Positions 17,784-26,020 of a stretch of 38,315 nucleotides of DNA are shown here, piece after piece (positions within the stretch are counted from its first letter, which is position 1; each line of letters opens with the position of its first letter). A model generated the notes under the pieces. It saw nothing but the letters and a program-made list of their open reading frames with translations. It searched no databases and was not told where the DNA came from. The stretch covers positions 1 to 38,315 of the forward strand of contig JANXAC010000015.1 of NCBI GenBank assembly GCA_025061835.1. Direction: 5' to 3'. A program made the position numbers and the translations under genes. The stretch is from Spirochaetota bacterium (GTDB taxonomy: Bacteria > Spirochaetota > Brevinematia > DTOW01).

Positions 17784-19061
17784 TTAAGTTTTTCGCTTTT
17801 TCTTTTCTGAAGCGGGAAACAAGACATTATTGAGTATCAGTCTATATCCCGGCGAATTAGGTGAAAGTGATATATCCGTTGGTGGGTCGCCTATGTAGTG
17901 TGCGAAATCTTCGGGGTCATGTCCCCCTAAAAAACAGAAAGCACCTTTACCATACTCACCTCTTATATACTTTGCATACCCTAGTAGTTTGGTATCTTGA
18001 TACTCACCTAGTATCACAATGTTTTCTTTGAGTTTTGACTTATTGAAAGAGGTCGTTTGTCCTAGAAACTCCTTAACCTCTAGTGTATGGTTCTGAACCA
18101 GCATAGTGCTAACAGGATCATATCTTGCTGAAAACTCTCTTAGATAAAAGTATTCAGGATGTTCAAACTGATTTATCTTAAAGTTCGGGTAGTCTATATC
18201 TGAATATTCATACACATACGGGTCTGTTATTAGTGAAAAATCCTTGAACGCAAGGGTTTGTGAGAAATCTAGTTTTGAAGTATAGTCTGGATCAACAGGT
18301 GTTCCATCAAATAATTCTGGAACTATATCCGTATTCATACTTGCTAGTGCTATATCCAGTGTATCTGTTCCAGCACACATTCCAAACAAAAAGCCACCAT
18401 CGTTTATATACATCCTTATTTTGTAAGCAACCGCCTTCTTCATATCAGCAACACTTTTAAATCCCTTCCTCCTAGCCATTGACAGAAGATACTCATTCAT
18501 CCTAATATACCAAGGTTCTCTACTGTACCCGAACCAAAACTTTCCAAATTGTCCTGTGAAATCTTCATGGTCAAAGTGCAGCCAATCTATCTCAAGCGTC
18601 TTAAGCTTGTCATCTAGTATATCCTCATCTGTTATCTCTGTATATGGTATGTTTGCGTATTTCAACGCTATCTCAACAGCATCATCGTAAGGCAATTCTA
18701 TCTTGAGCCTGTAAAGACCAATCTTTGGTGCTTTAGTGAGCCTTATAATATTGATGTTTTCAGTATTCGTAAGGTCTGTTATACTCTTCCAAGCACTTGG
18801 AGTTATAACTTGGTATAAAACTTTACTGTTTTTTATCAGGTTGAGTGAAAAATCGTTGTATGGTATAACAAAACTGCCACCACGATAATTTAAAACCCAG
18901 AATGCTTCAATACCATAAGACAGAGTGTTATACACGATACCATAAGGCTTGAGGTGATCTGTCTGCTTAAAATCCATCGGAATAAGGATGTAGTTTGAGA
19001 AAGAATGTGAGGATAAGAAAAGTGTTATAAATGTTATTATAACAACAAATACTCCTCTCAT
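17784..19061 (-). CDS. Secreted protein of the family often annotated 'asparagine synthetase B', amidotransferase-like fold
   Basis: Residues 1-22 are a signal peptide, then NYILIPMDFKQTDHLKPYG and WVLNYRGGSF, phrases I associate with a family of exported bacterial proteins named asparagine synthetase B in databases but lacking its catalytic domains. GGFLFGMCAGTDTLD near residue 225 resembles the nucleophile elbow of class I glutamine amidotransferases, and FCFLGGHDPED near the end fits a related fold. The activity is unknown and the database name should not be taken literally. The frame reaches a TTG at 19073, but the ATG at 19061 starts the signal peptide. Length is 425 residues. It heads a minus-strand unit with the chemoreceptor-like gene. 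Confidence 0.65.
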   Translation of the reverse strand: MRGVFVVIITFITLFLSSHSFSNYILIPMDFKQTDHLKPYGIVYNTLSYGIEAFWVLNYRGGSFVIPYNDFSLNLIKNSKVLYQVITPSAWKSITDLTNTENINIIRLTKAPKIGLYRLKIELPYDDAVEIALKYANIPYTEITDEDILDDKLKTLEIDWLHFDHEDFTGQFGKFWFGYSREPWYIRMNEYLLSMARRKGFKSVADMKKAVAYKIRMYINDGGFLFGMCAGTDTLDIALASMNTDIVPELFDGTPVDPDYTSKLDFSQTLAFKDFSLITDPYVYEYSDIDYPNFKINQFEHPEYFYLREFSARYDPVSTMLVQNHTLEVKEFLGQTTSFNKSKLKENIVILGEYQDTKLLGYAKYIRGEYGKGAFCFLGGHDPEDFAHYIGDPPTDISLSPNSPGYRLILNNVLFPASEKKKRKT

Positions 19062-19472
19062 CAGATACCACAAAAACTTTCAAGAAATAATTATGCTAAT
19101 TTTTAGATGCTTTTTCAAGAAAAATTTTATTTGAGCAATACCATTGACAGAATGCTCTAGCATCAGTCATATACGAATGATTGTTAGGACAAGTAGGAAT
19201 TTTGAATTATGAAAAGATTCATCTTCTTCTGACAGTGCTATTTATCAATTCTATGCTACACATATTACCCTAATCCTAATCCCAAGGTTAAGTAAGGTGA
19301 TAAGTAAGATAAATAACCTGAAATTCAGTCAATATTTCACTATACTTTCAGGCTACCTTATAACCTAATAGTCTATCAAAAGTTAGTTTTTTCAAAATTT
19401 TTCTGATTTGTTTTCAAAAAATTTACAAACCTTTTTTAGACTTTAGTCAAACAAATTAAGGAGGTTTAAAGT
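19062..19472. other. Divergent intergenic region before the porin-like gene
   Basis: Contains the promoter of the AsnB-like gene (19090-19118) and a plus-strand TTGACA-N17-TCATAT (19144-19172) that has no intact gene after it. At 19209 an ATG starts an eight-codon frame which, if shifted by one base, continues as a signal-peptide-like LLTVLFINS; this may be a decayed gene or chance. No strong promoter for the porin gene is evident. Confidence 0.35.
19090..19118 (-). promoter_or_regulatory. Promoter for the AsnB-like / chemoreceptor-like unit
   Basis: Minus strand TTGAAA (19118-19113), 17 bases, CATAAT (19095-19090), about 29 bases before the ATG at 19061. Confidence 0.5.
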
Positions 19473-20633
19473 ATGAAAAGACTTATGATATTAATGCTAG
19501 CGATATTATTCGCTGGTGCTGGGTTTGCCCAAACCGCTGACACAAACGTTCAGCAACCTGCTCCTGCACCTGAAGTAAAACAGGAGGTCAAGGAAGAGAA
19601 GAAGGAGAAGAAAGAGGACAAAAAAGACGATAAACCCGAAATCAAACAGGGTTTCACAATATTCGCTGGATACTTATGGAACCCTTCAACCATACAGGGT
19701 AACGCAACAAACTTCAACTCCTTCACCCTTTCAAGAGCCTTTATTGACTTCAACGTTGATTTCAAGAATGGTATGACCCTTAGAGTAACACCTGATATAA
19801 ACTTAACAACATCAGGATGGATCTTGAGGTTGAGGAATGCAGCACTAAACTGGAAGTTACTAGATGAACTAACACTATCTTTCGGTCTAATTCCAACAGA
19901 ATGGATACCATTCGCTGACGACATAGCAGGAATAAGGTATATAACCCCGAGCGCTCCAGATAGACTAGGTTTGAGGAGTTCAGTTGATATAGGATTATCC
20001 TTAACCGTTAGACCTATAAAAGGAATAGAAGGGTTTGTTGGAGTGTTTGATGGAAACGGTTTCGGTAGAGGTTCTGATTCTATACAGACCAACCTAGGGT
20101 TCATAAATGTTACAAAAGAGGTTGGTGGAAGACTCTTGGTTGCTCCTTTATTCCTACTAACAGGTGATACAAACTACCAGAACATTTACATAGGATTACA
20201 TACTTACAACACCATAATTCCTACTCCTGACATGACGAATGCTAGTGGGACTGAGATATATGGTGTAGGATTAGGAGTAAATTTCAGTCCAATAAGGTTG
20301 TTTGTTAATTACTCTCTAGTTAATTTTGTGAGAGCATATGTTTCCACAATTAATGCTAACTACTTTACCGTTGCTGGTAAAATCAACTTCGGATTTGTAG
20401 GGCTAAAAGAACTATCAATCATTGGTGGCTTCTACACCTACGATCCAAATATTAACGTATCTGACAAAGAACAGAACTTCTATCTCGGAGGACTTGAATT
20501 TGTCTTTAACAAATACCTAACAGTATCAGGTAACGTTAAGATAGACCAAAGAAAGGATGAATATAAAGCATTTAATAACAGTACATCAGATTATCAAACA
20601 ATACTCGGCATTGATACTCTAATAAGACTATAA
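19473..20633 (+). CDS. Outer-membrane porin-like beta-barrel protein with charged N-terminal linker
   Basis: 386 residues: signal peptide 1-19 (GAGFA-QT cleavage), a linker rich in P, E and K (about 24-58), then a barrel with alternating strands such as NFNSFTLSRAFIDFNVDFKNG and short periplasmic turns. The order of strands, with LRNAALNWKLLDELTLSFGLIPTEW early in the barrel, resembles phosphate-selective porin O/P-type proteins. The C-terminus is IDTLIRL. AGGAGG lies 12 bases upstream of the ATG. The K/E linker might contact peptidoglycan or a partner, which is inference. It stands alone and is followed by a strong terminator, suggesting a well-expressed single gene. Confidence 0.8.
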   Translation: MKRLMILMLAILFAGAGFAQTADTNVQQPAPAPEVKQEVKEEKKEKKEDKKDDKPEIKQGFTIFAGYLWNPSTIQGNATNFNSFTLSRAFIDFNVDFKNGMTLRVTPDINLTTSGWILRLRNAALNWKLLDELTLSFGLIPTEWIPFADDIAGIRYITPSAPDRLGLRSSVDIGLSLTVRPIKGIEGFVGVFDGNGFGRGSDSIQTNLGFINVTKEVGGRLLVAPLFLLTGDTNYQNIYIGLHTYNTIIPTPDMTNASGTEIYGVGLGVNFSPIRLFVNYSLVNFVRAYVSTINANYFTVAGKINFGFVGLKELSIIGGFYTYDPNINVSDKEQNFYLGGLEFVFNKYLTVSGNVKIDQRKDEYKAFNNSTSDYQTILGIDTLIRL

Positions 20634-20641
20634 TTCCCAAC

Positions 20642-20669
20642 GAGGGGGTATTCACTACCTCCTCTTTTT
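20642..20669 (+). terminator. Rho-independent terminator of the porin-like gene
   Basis: A 9-base-pair stem (GAGGGGGTA / TACCTCCTC, one G-U pair), 5-base loop TTCAC, then TTTTT. It starts 9 bases after the stop codon. Confidence 0.85.
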
Positions 20670-20746
20670 ACCTTATCTTCATTTTCTAACTTACTCTTCT
20701 CAAGATATGGAGTTCATCTCGTTTGGTATCAAATACGTTTTAAGGT

Positions 20747-20775
20747 TTAAATCAGTATCCTGCGTTGTGTAAAAT
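20747..20775 (+). promoter_or_regulatory. Promoter giving a predicted leaderless dxr mRNA
   Basis: TTAAAT, 17 bases, TAAAAT (20770-20775), then 6 bases to the ATG at 20782. No ribosome site is present. Confidence 0.45.
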
Positions 20776-20781
20776 TAGAGT

Positions 20782-21942
20782 ATGGTTAGGAACATAGCAG
20801 TTTTCGGATCAACAGGCTCAATAGGTAGAAAGGTTCTGGAAGTTGTAAGGTTATTCCCCAACAGATTTTCTGTGAAGATGCTAGGTGCTAGAAGAAATGT
20901 AGCAGAACTCTATAAGCAGGTTAAGGAGTTTAATACCAGATATGTGTATATTGATGAACTCGGTGAGATAGATAATTTCAGATTTAATGGAGCCGAGATT
21001 TTTACAGGTGTTGAAGGGGTTAGAAAGATTTGTAGCATTGATGAGATAGATACTATTTTGGTTGCTGTTGATGGGTATTTCGGTATCTACCCTACGATTG
21101 AAGGAATAATGAATGGCAAAACTGTTCTTACTGCCAACAAGGAAAGTATATTTATATGGGGCTACGAAATAATGGAGTCTGCTAAGAATAATAACACTAT
21201 CGTGATACCTCTTGATAGTGAGCACAATACGATATTTAATCTCATTTCAAAGATAGGTATGCAGAGTATAAACAAGTTCATAATAACAGCTTCTGGAGGA
21301 CCTTTCTTAAAGAAACCCCTAGAGGAACTTGAGAAAACAACATTCCAGAACGCTATGGAACATCCCAACTGGAAGATGGGTAAGATAGTTACGCTAAATA
21401 GTGCCACTATGTTTAATAAAGTTTTAGAATTCTTTGAAGCACACATATTCTTTCAAATACCTTTTGACAAAATTGAAATTGTCATACATCCAGAGTCTAG
21501 GATACATAGTATGGCAGTTCTCATAGATGGAACTACTTGGAGTATATACTATAGACCTGATATGATATTCCCCATAGCAAATGCTATGTTTTATCCTGAC
21601 ATTCCTCCACTTATTGAGCGAAGTATTCCTTTTGAGACTCCAGTAGATATTTCTCTAAACTTCTTGAAACCAGACTTATCTAAATTTCCAGTATTATCTC
21701 TCATTAAGTATTTGGATAATTCAAAAATTCAAAATCGTGTTATACTCAATACTTCAAACGAAGTGTGTATCTATCTTTTTGAGAGGGGTATAATAAAGTT
21801 CAACCAAATACCGCTAATACTAGAGAAATGTCTTAAAGAATTCAAAACTGACTTCAAATTTGAAATTTCAGATAAGCTTGTTGAGGAGATGAATAATGTT
21901 AGAAAAAGCATAGAAGAATTTATCCTGAGCAAGTTAGTTTAA
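20782..21942 (+). CDS. dxr: 1-deoxy-D-xylulose 5-phosphate reductoisomerase
   Basis: Second enzyme of the non-mevalonate isoprenoid pathway, converting DXP to MEP with NADPH in the cytoplasm. The 386-residue product has FGSTGSIG (nucleotide-binding, 9-15), TANKES, PLDSEHNTIF (metal-binding Asp and Glu), TASGGPF, HPNWKMGKIVTLNSATMFNK and HPESRIHSM. All hallmark motifs are present, with some conservative changes (for example LNSAT for the usual VDSAT). The start has no ribosome site but lies 6 bases after TAAAAT. It is convergent with the PilZ gene, their stop codons sharing bases. Confidence 0.95.
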   Translation: MVRNIAVFGSTGSIGRKVLEVVRLFPNRFSVKMLGARRNVAELYKQVKEFNTRYVYIDELGEIDNFRFNGAEIFTGVEGVRKICSIDEIDTILVAVDGYFGIYPTIEGIMNGKTVLTANKESIFIWGYEIMESAKNNNTIVIPLDSEHNTIFNLISKIGMQSINKFIITASGGPFLKKPLEELEKTTFQNAMEHPNWKMGKIVTLNSATMFNKVLEFFEAHIFFQIPFDKIEIVIHPESRIHSMAVLIDGTTWSIYYRPDMIFPIANAMFYPDIPPLIERSIPFETPVDISLNFLKPDLSKFPVLSLIKYLDNSKIQNRVILNTSNEVCIYLFERGIIKFNQIPLILEKCLKEFKTDFKFEISDKLVEEMNNVRKSIEEFILSKLV

Positions 21943-22295
21943 TATGGTTCATACTTGCTCTTTCCGTGCCTTAGAAGCAATTGCTCAACATAACTAATTA
22001 GTTTTCTTTTGTTCTCGTTTGATAACTCATCGTATTCAACACCTATTTCGTTACCACTACTATTTCTAACTATGCACCATGCCTCTATGTTAAGTGGTAT
22101 TTTATCATAAATTATAGGAAAAGTAACTTTTATTACATCTCCGGGTAATAGTATCTGTCTAACCTCTAGTCTCATACCTGTTTCTGATATGTCTATTATT
22201 GTGCATCTATCCTTAAACCCCCTAAACTCATAGACTGCTTCTATACTAACAGGTATTCTTGAAGCTCTTATTTTATTTTGCTGTTTATTTTCCAT
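21939..22295 (-). CDS. PilZ-domain protein, probable c-di-GMP receptor
   Basis: 118 residues that are essentially one PilZ domain: a basic start with RASRIPV, then TIIDISETGMRLEV (the D/NxSxxG motif), and NEIGVEYDEL at the end of the barrel. The first motif is RxxR rather than the usual RxxxR, so ligand binding is likely but should not be assumed. There is no output domain, so it would act by binding a partner. Its start is 7 bases after the purF stop with GGAGG overlapping the purF end, so it is co-transcribed with purF. The degenerate GGDEF protein upstream hints at local cyclic-dinucleotide themes. Confidence 0.85.
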   Translation of the reverse strand: MENKQQNKIRASRIPVSIEAVYEFRGFKDRCTIIDISETGMRLEVRQILLPGDVIKVTFPIIYDKIPLNIEAWCIVRNSSGNEIGVEYDELSNENKRKLISYVEQLLLRHGKSKYEPY

Positions 22296-22302
22296 ACCTG
22301 AT

Positions 22303-23712
22303 CTACCTCCTTACCTCAAAGATATACTTTCCTAGAGAAGAAGAAACTGATTGTTTATAAGCACCAGTAAAACAAGCACTACAAAAGTTATTCTTATTCT
22401 TAACTATACTTATCATATCTTCGTAATTTAGATACTTAATACTATCAACATTAAGGTAATCTTTTATTTCAATTATGTTTTTCTGATTTGCTATAAGTTC
22501 GGTAGGGGATGGGAAGTCTATTCCGAAGTAACAAGGGAATTTAACTGGGGGCGATGCAATTCTGAGATGTACTTCTCTAGCACCGTTTTTTCTGAGTAGT
22601 TCAACTATTGTTCTCATAGTAGTTCCTCTTACGATAGAGTCATCAATAAGAACGATTTTTTTGTTCTTAACAACCTCTGTAGGGACAAAAAATTTAGTCT
22701 TGACCATTCCATCCCTCTTACTTTGGCTAGGTTGTATAAAAGATCTTCCCGTGAAGTGACTCCTTATAAGCCCCATAACTATAGGGATATTCTTCTCGTC
22801 TGAGTATCCAATACCAGAAATCAACCCAGAGTCCGGTATAGGAACAACACCATCAAACTCCTCATCTTTGTCATACATTGCTAACTTTCTACCACAGTTG
22901 TATCTGAAGTTATAGACACTTTCGCTGAAAATATTACTTGAAGGCTTAGCAAAATAAACGAGTTCAAATATACATTGTGATAGATTTGAATTTTCTATAA
23001 CTTTTTCCCTATACAATCCCCTGTCACCAACAACCACAATTTCACCAGGCAACACTTCATCAAAATCAAATATATCTATCGTTTTCAAAGCACTATCTTC
23101 AGACGCAAAGAACCAAGAACCATCAATTTTACCAAACACTAAAGGCCTAAAACCATACTTATCCCTGAACGCTATTATAATATCCTCAAAAAGTAAAAGT
23201 ATTGAGAAGGATCCTTCAAACAATCTCATTGCGCTCTCAACCGAATAAATAATATCAAGTGTCTTGTTATATTCCTTAACTATGTGATGAAGCATAACCT
23301 CACTGTCAGTAGTAGTCAGAAAGGTATGTCCTTCCTTCATAAGTTTATTTCTTATCTCTAGAGCGTTGGTAATATTGCCGTTGTGTGCCAAAGCAATAGT
23401 TTTTCCATCAATAGTTTTTGAAACGAACGGTTGCAAGTTTGAAATATCATCTGATCCCGTTGTTGAGTATCTTATGTGTCCTATAATAGCATCAGATTTT
23501 TCTAGTTGCTTAATCTCTTCTTTTTGGAAAAGGTCTCTTACAAGCCCCTGTGTTACAATCCTCTGAAAACCACTCTCGTGATGAAACGCTACCCCAGCCC
23601 CCTCCTGTCCTCTATGTTGTAAAGCATTCATAATATTGAACAGTTTCTCAACTACTCCTTCTATCCTTCCGTATACTCCAGCTATACCACATTTCTCTTT
23701 CAATCCAATCAT
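22303..23712 (-). CDS. purF: Amidophosphoribosyltransferase
   Basis: First committed step of purine synthesis: PRPP and glutamine to phosphoribosylamine. A short propeptide MIGLKEK precedes the N-terminal nucleophile Cys8 in CGIAGVYG, then QHRGQEGAG and the glutaminase domain; the PRTase domain has the PRPP loop KIVLIDDSIVRGTT. Cysteines at the positions of the 4Fe-4S ligands in Bacillus-type PurF are present (SQCIFE, KFPCYFG, FCSAC), so an iron-sulfur form that requires propeptide processing is expected. The ATG at 23712 has no ribosome site but TATAAT lies 6 bases upstream. PilZ follows in the same unit. Confidence 0.96.
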   Translation of the reverse strand: MIGLKEKCGIAGVYGRIEGVVEKLFNIMNALQHRGQEGAGVAFHHESGFQRIVTQGLVRDLFQKEEIKQLEKSDAIIGHIRYSTTGSDDISNLQPFVSKTIDGKTIALAHNGNITNALEIRNKLMKEGHTFLTTTDSEVMLHHIVKEYNKTLDIIYSVESAMRLFEGSFSILLLFEDIIIAFRDKYGFRPLVFGKIDGSWFFASEDSALKTIDIFDFDEVLPGEIVVVGDRGLYREKVIENSNLSQCIFELVYFAKPSSNIFSESVYNFRYNCGRKLAMYDKDEEFDGVVPIPDSGLISGIGYSDEKNIPIVMGLIRSHFTGRSFIQPSQSKRDGMVKTKFFVPTEVVKNKKIVLIDDSIVRGTTMRTIVELLRKNGAREVHLRIASPPVKFPCYFGIDFPSPTELIANQKNIIEIKDYLNVDSIKYLNYEDMISIVKNKNNFCSACFTGAYKQSVSSSLGKYIFEVRR

Positions 23713-23718
23713 ACATAA

Positions 23719-23724
23719 ATTATA
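23719..23724 (-). promoter_or_regulatory. -10 box giving a predicted leaderless purF mRNA
   Basis: A perfect TATAAT on the minus strand ends 6 bases before the purF ATG. The -35 region is weak. Confidence 0.5.
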
Positions 23725-23857
23725 CTAAACAAGTCCCCTAAACATAAAATTTGATCATAACTAAATCAAACTATCCTTTAAAACAAAATAATCTCTTAAA
23801 TCATTACAAATTCTCAAAATTCACAGCAAAGTAAATGGTTTAAGTATAAAGTTAAAA

Positions 23858-24154
23858 CTAGATTATAATTCTTCCTTCTTTAAATAGATCTTTTATCTTA
23901 TCTTTGTCTGAAGCCACAACGAAAACTTCCTGTACCATAGTACCTTTCTTGAGTAGAAGTTTCAAACCTGTCTTAGTCTCATATTGTAGTTCAACTATGT
24001 TTTCACCAGATGACGATTTAGAACCCTTCGTAGATATTCTACCAGGAATGATACTTTGAGCAAGACCATCGGATGTAAAACTTTCCAAGAACTTTACAAA
24101 ATCTTTTAGAACAGTATGCTGTCTTTTTACACCTTTCTTCCTATATCTTGACAT
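23858..24154 (-). CDS. Small basic protein of unknown function
   Basis: 98 residues, starting with a basic stretch (MSRYRKKGVKRQH), then helix-like LKDFVKFLESF, SIIPGRISTKG and beta-like segments GLKLLLKKGTMVQEVFVV. IIPGRI with a preceding His slightly recalls DUF2103 proteins, but I cannot confirm that. Its ATG is 2 bases after the stop of the GGDEF-like gene, so the two form an operon. No ribosome site is evident, so translation probably depends on coupling. Probably a cytoplasmic nucleic-acid- or nucleotide-binding protein by charge only. Confidence 0.65.
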   Translation of the reverse strand: MSRYRKKGVKRQHTVLKDFVKFLESFTSDGLAQSIIPGRISTKGSKSSSGENIVELQYETKTGLKLLLKKGTMVQEVFVVASDKDKIKDLFKEGRIII

Positions 24155-24156
24155 AA

Positions 24157-25029
24157 TTAAATTTCATATACAATTTTGTTATGCCCCGATACTTTTGACT
24201 TGTATAGTGCTTTTGCAGAGTTTGACAAGATCGTTTCAGCAGTATCACCATCTTGAGGAAAGGATTGAATACCAATACTCACAGATAGTCCGAATATCAG
24301 ACCAGATGTAGAGAGAATAGATGTGTTAATTTCATTTAGTAATCTTTTTGCAAACAGTACTGCACCTTTTTTATCTGTCTGTGGAAGAATAATACCAAAT
24401 TTACCCGTGCTAAGCTTAAAAGGTATATCTTCAGCACGCTTTACTTGTCTTATTATTATGCTAATCTCTACAAGCAGCTTTGTAGCTACTGAAACGTTAC
24501 CAGATATATACACATTCTCAAGACCATCTACTTGCATAAGAAGTATAGAAAAATCATGGCCATGTCTTTTCGATCTATTAAGTTCTACATGTATGAAGTT
24601 TTCAAACAACGATCCCTTGTAAAGACCCGTAACAAAATCTTGAATAGCACTGTTCTTTATCTTCTCTGTCAGAACGAGGTCAACAACAGACGGATTTTTC
24701 ATATAGTTCTTGACCCTAAACATATAATCTACTACAACAGCACTAATGTGAATACTCCTACCTAGCAACGATACCATGTCCTTGTAGTATCTTTCTATCT
24801 CTTCCCATATATTCTCAGCTATATCTTCCTCAAAATTGATGCCTGTAAGTAAAAAAATCAACTTCTGAAAAAACTTATGATCTTTGGTTCTTTTTCTTAG
24901 GCTATGGATTTCTCTGATTTGATCCTTAGAACCAAAAACGATCTTGTATAGTTCCATAATTGTTTTATCATCTGTTTCGGAGACTAGTGGTGAAGTGTAA
25001 TAGTTGGGATTACTCACAAAAACCTTCAT
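24157..25029 (-). CDS. Protein with degenerate GGDEF domain
   Basis: 290 residues. The first 125 are helical and unrecognised. From about 130 a diguanylate-cyclase fold follows: DFVTGLYKGSLFENFIHVEL (the DxLTGLxNR start), SILLMQVDGL (metal-binding region, first Asp kept as Gln-Val-Asp), and at the active loop STGKF in place of GGDEF, followed by GIILPQ. SVSIGIQSFPQDGDTAETIL matches the family's C-terminal part. Without GGDEF it is unlikely to make c-di-GMP and may act as a GTP sensor or structural protein. GAGG lies 8 bases before the ATG. It forms a two-gene unit with the small basic protein. Confidence 0.85.
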   Translation of the reverse strand: MKVFVSNPNYYTSPLVSETDDKTIMELYKIVFGSKDQIREIHSLRKRTKDHKFFQKLIFLLTGINFEEDIAENIWEEIERYYKDMVSLLGRSIHISAVVVDYMFRVKNYMKNPSVVDLVLTEKIKNSAIQDFVTGLYKGSLFENFIHVELNRSKRHGHDFSILLMQVDGLENVYISGNVSVATKLLVEISIIIRQVKRAEDIPFKLSTGKFGIILPQTDKKGAVLFAKRLLNEINTSILSTSGLIFGLSVSIGIQSFPQDGDTAETILSNSAKALYKSKVSGHNKIVYEI

Positions 25030-25059
25030 AAAATTTACCTCAAGTTTTACCTAAATAAA

Positions 25060-25088
25060 TTATTAATAATGTAACTAATTTATTTCAA
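25060..25088 (-). promoter_or_regulatory. Promoter candidate for the GGDEF-like operon
   Basis: Minus strand TTGAAA (25088-25083), 17 bases, TAATAA (25065-25060), about 30 bases before the ATG. Confidence 0.4.
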
Positions 25089-25179
25089 CTGACGAACTAC
25101 AGTTTATTCAGTAGAAATGCTAAGCAAAAAGTTTTCAATGAAAGTATCAAAAAATTTTGAACCTTACCATTCTTGACTT

Positions 25180-25208
25180 TTGAAATTTGAAAATCTAGAG
25201 TATATATT
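25180..25208 (+). promoter_or_regulatory. Promoter for the EF-hand lipoprotein and barrel operon
   Basis: TTGAAA (25180-25185), 17 bases, TATATT (25203-25208), then a short leader with AGGAGG at 25226-25231. Confidence 0.5.
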
Positions 25209-25236
25209 ATTTATACTCACATCTCAGGAGGTATAT

Positions 25237-26010
25237 ATGAGATTTCAAATAATAGTATTGAGTGCATTCGCGATAATATTTGCTACATCTTGTGGTGTAA
25301 ATATATTTTCACCACTCTCATCTAAAGACTACGAAGAAGCAAACCTTTACCAGTCTAGGAATCTCCTAGACCAAGGTAGGTATGCAGAACTTCTTAGTAA
25401 TGCTCAAAAGTATCCACCACAAGACCATGTAGCGGCAGCACTAGGTATAATGGGCTTTGATATAAAGATACTAACTAATATTGTAGGGAACAATAGTAAT
25501 ACCGCTAATTTATTACTAGGTTGGATTGATAAAAATGATTTACCATATGTGTTGGATCTTGCATGGGGACTGAAAAGGTTGAAAAGTAATCTGGGAGATA
25601 GTTTAACAAAATCAATAACTCTTACTTTAGCAGGAGCAGGTCTTTCTATGTTAGGACTCTTTATACTAGCAGATAAGGCAAACACAAATGCTATAAACAC
25701 ACAAGACGGGTTTTCGGAGGATGAAATTAATGTCTTATCGCACTGGTTATCTAACCCATCACAGAATATAACAAATCTTTTCATAAACGTGGGCACAGAC
25801 AGGGAAGGCAACAGTTATACTATAGCAAAACTCATAGGAACAGGGGCTATTTCATTTCTTCAAGGAATGTCATTATTTAACGTAAGCGATGTCTCAAACT
25901 TATCATCTACTTTCGGTTCTCTAGACGGTAATAACGATGGAATAGTTGATGATACTGAAGTATCAAACTTTATACAATCATTCTTAAGCAATCTCTTAAC
26001 TAATATATAA
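25237..26010 (+). CDS. Lipoprotein with C-terminal EF-hand-like calcium loop
   Basis: 257 residues with a lipoprotein signal peptide (lipobox ATSC). The body is mostly helical, beginning with KDYEEANLYQSRNLLDQGRYAELL, which reads like a TPR-type start, and includes a hydrophobic helix LAGAGLSMLGLFILA. Near the C-terminus DGNNDGIVDDTE is a complete 12-residue EF-hand loop (acidic or Asn at 1, 3, 5, 9 and Glu at 12). The ATG at 25237 follows AGGAGG; the frame opens earlier at 25180 without support. A barrel gene starts 10 bases later, so the pair may work together at the outer membrane. Family unknown. Confidence 0.8.
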   Translation: MRFQIIVLSAFAIIFATSCGVNIFSPLSSKDYEEANLYQSRNLLDQGRYAELLSNAQKYPPQDHVAAALGIMGFDIKILTNIVGNNSNTANLLLGWIDKNDLPYVLDLAWGLKRLKSNLGDSLTKSITLTLAGAGLSMLGLFILADKANTNAINTQDGFSEDEINVLSHWLSNPSQNITNLFINVGTDREGNSYTIAKLIGTGAISFLQGMSLFNVSDVSNLSSTFGSLDGNNDGIVDDTEVSNFIQSFLSNLLTNI

Positions 26011-26020
26011 GGAGGATTTT

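Noticed and set aside
19550-20104. 184-codon open frame opposite the porin-like gene
   Set aside because: It lies wholly inside a gene with signal peptide, ribosome site and barrel pattern; its own product has no signal, motif or ribosome site.
25404-25811. 135-codon open frame opposite the EF-hand lipoprotein gene
   Set aside because: Shadow of a gene with a promoter, AGGAGG, lipobox and operon partner.
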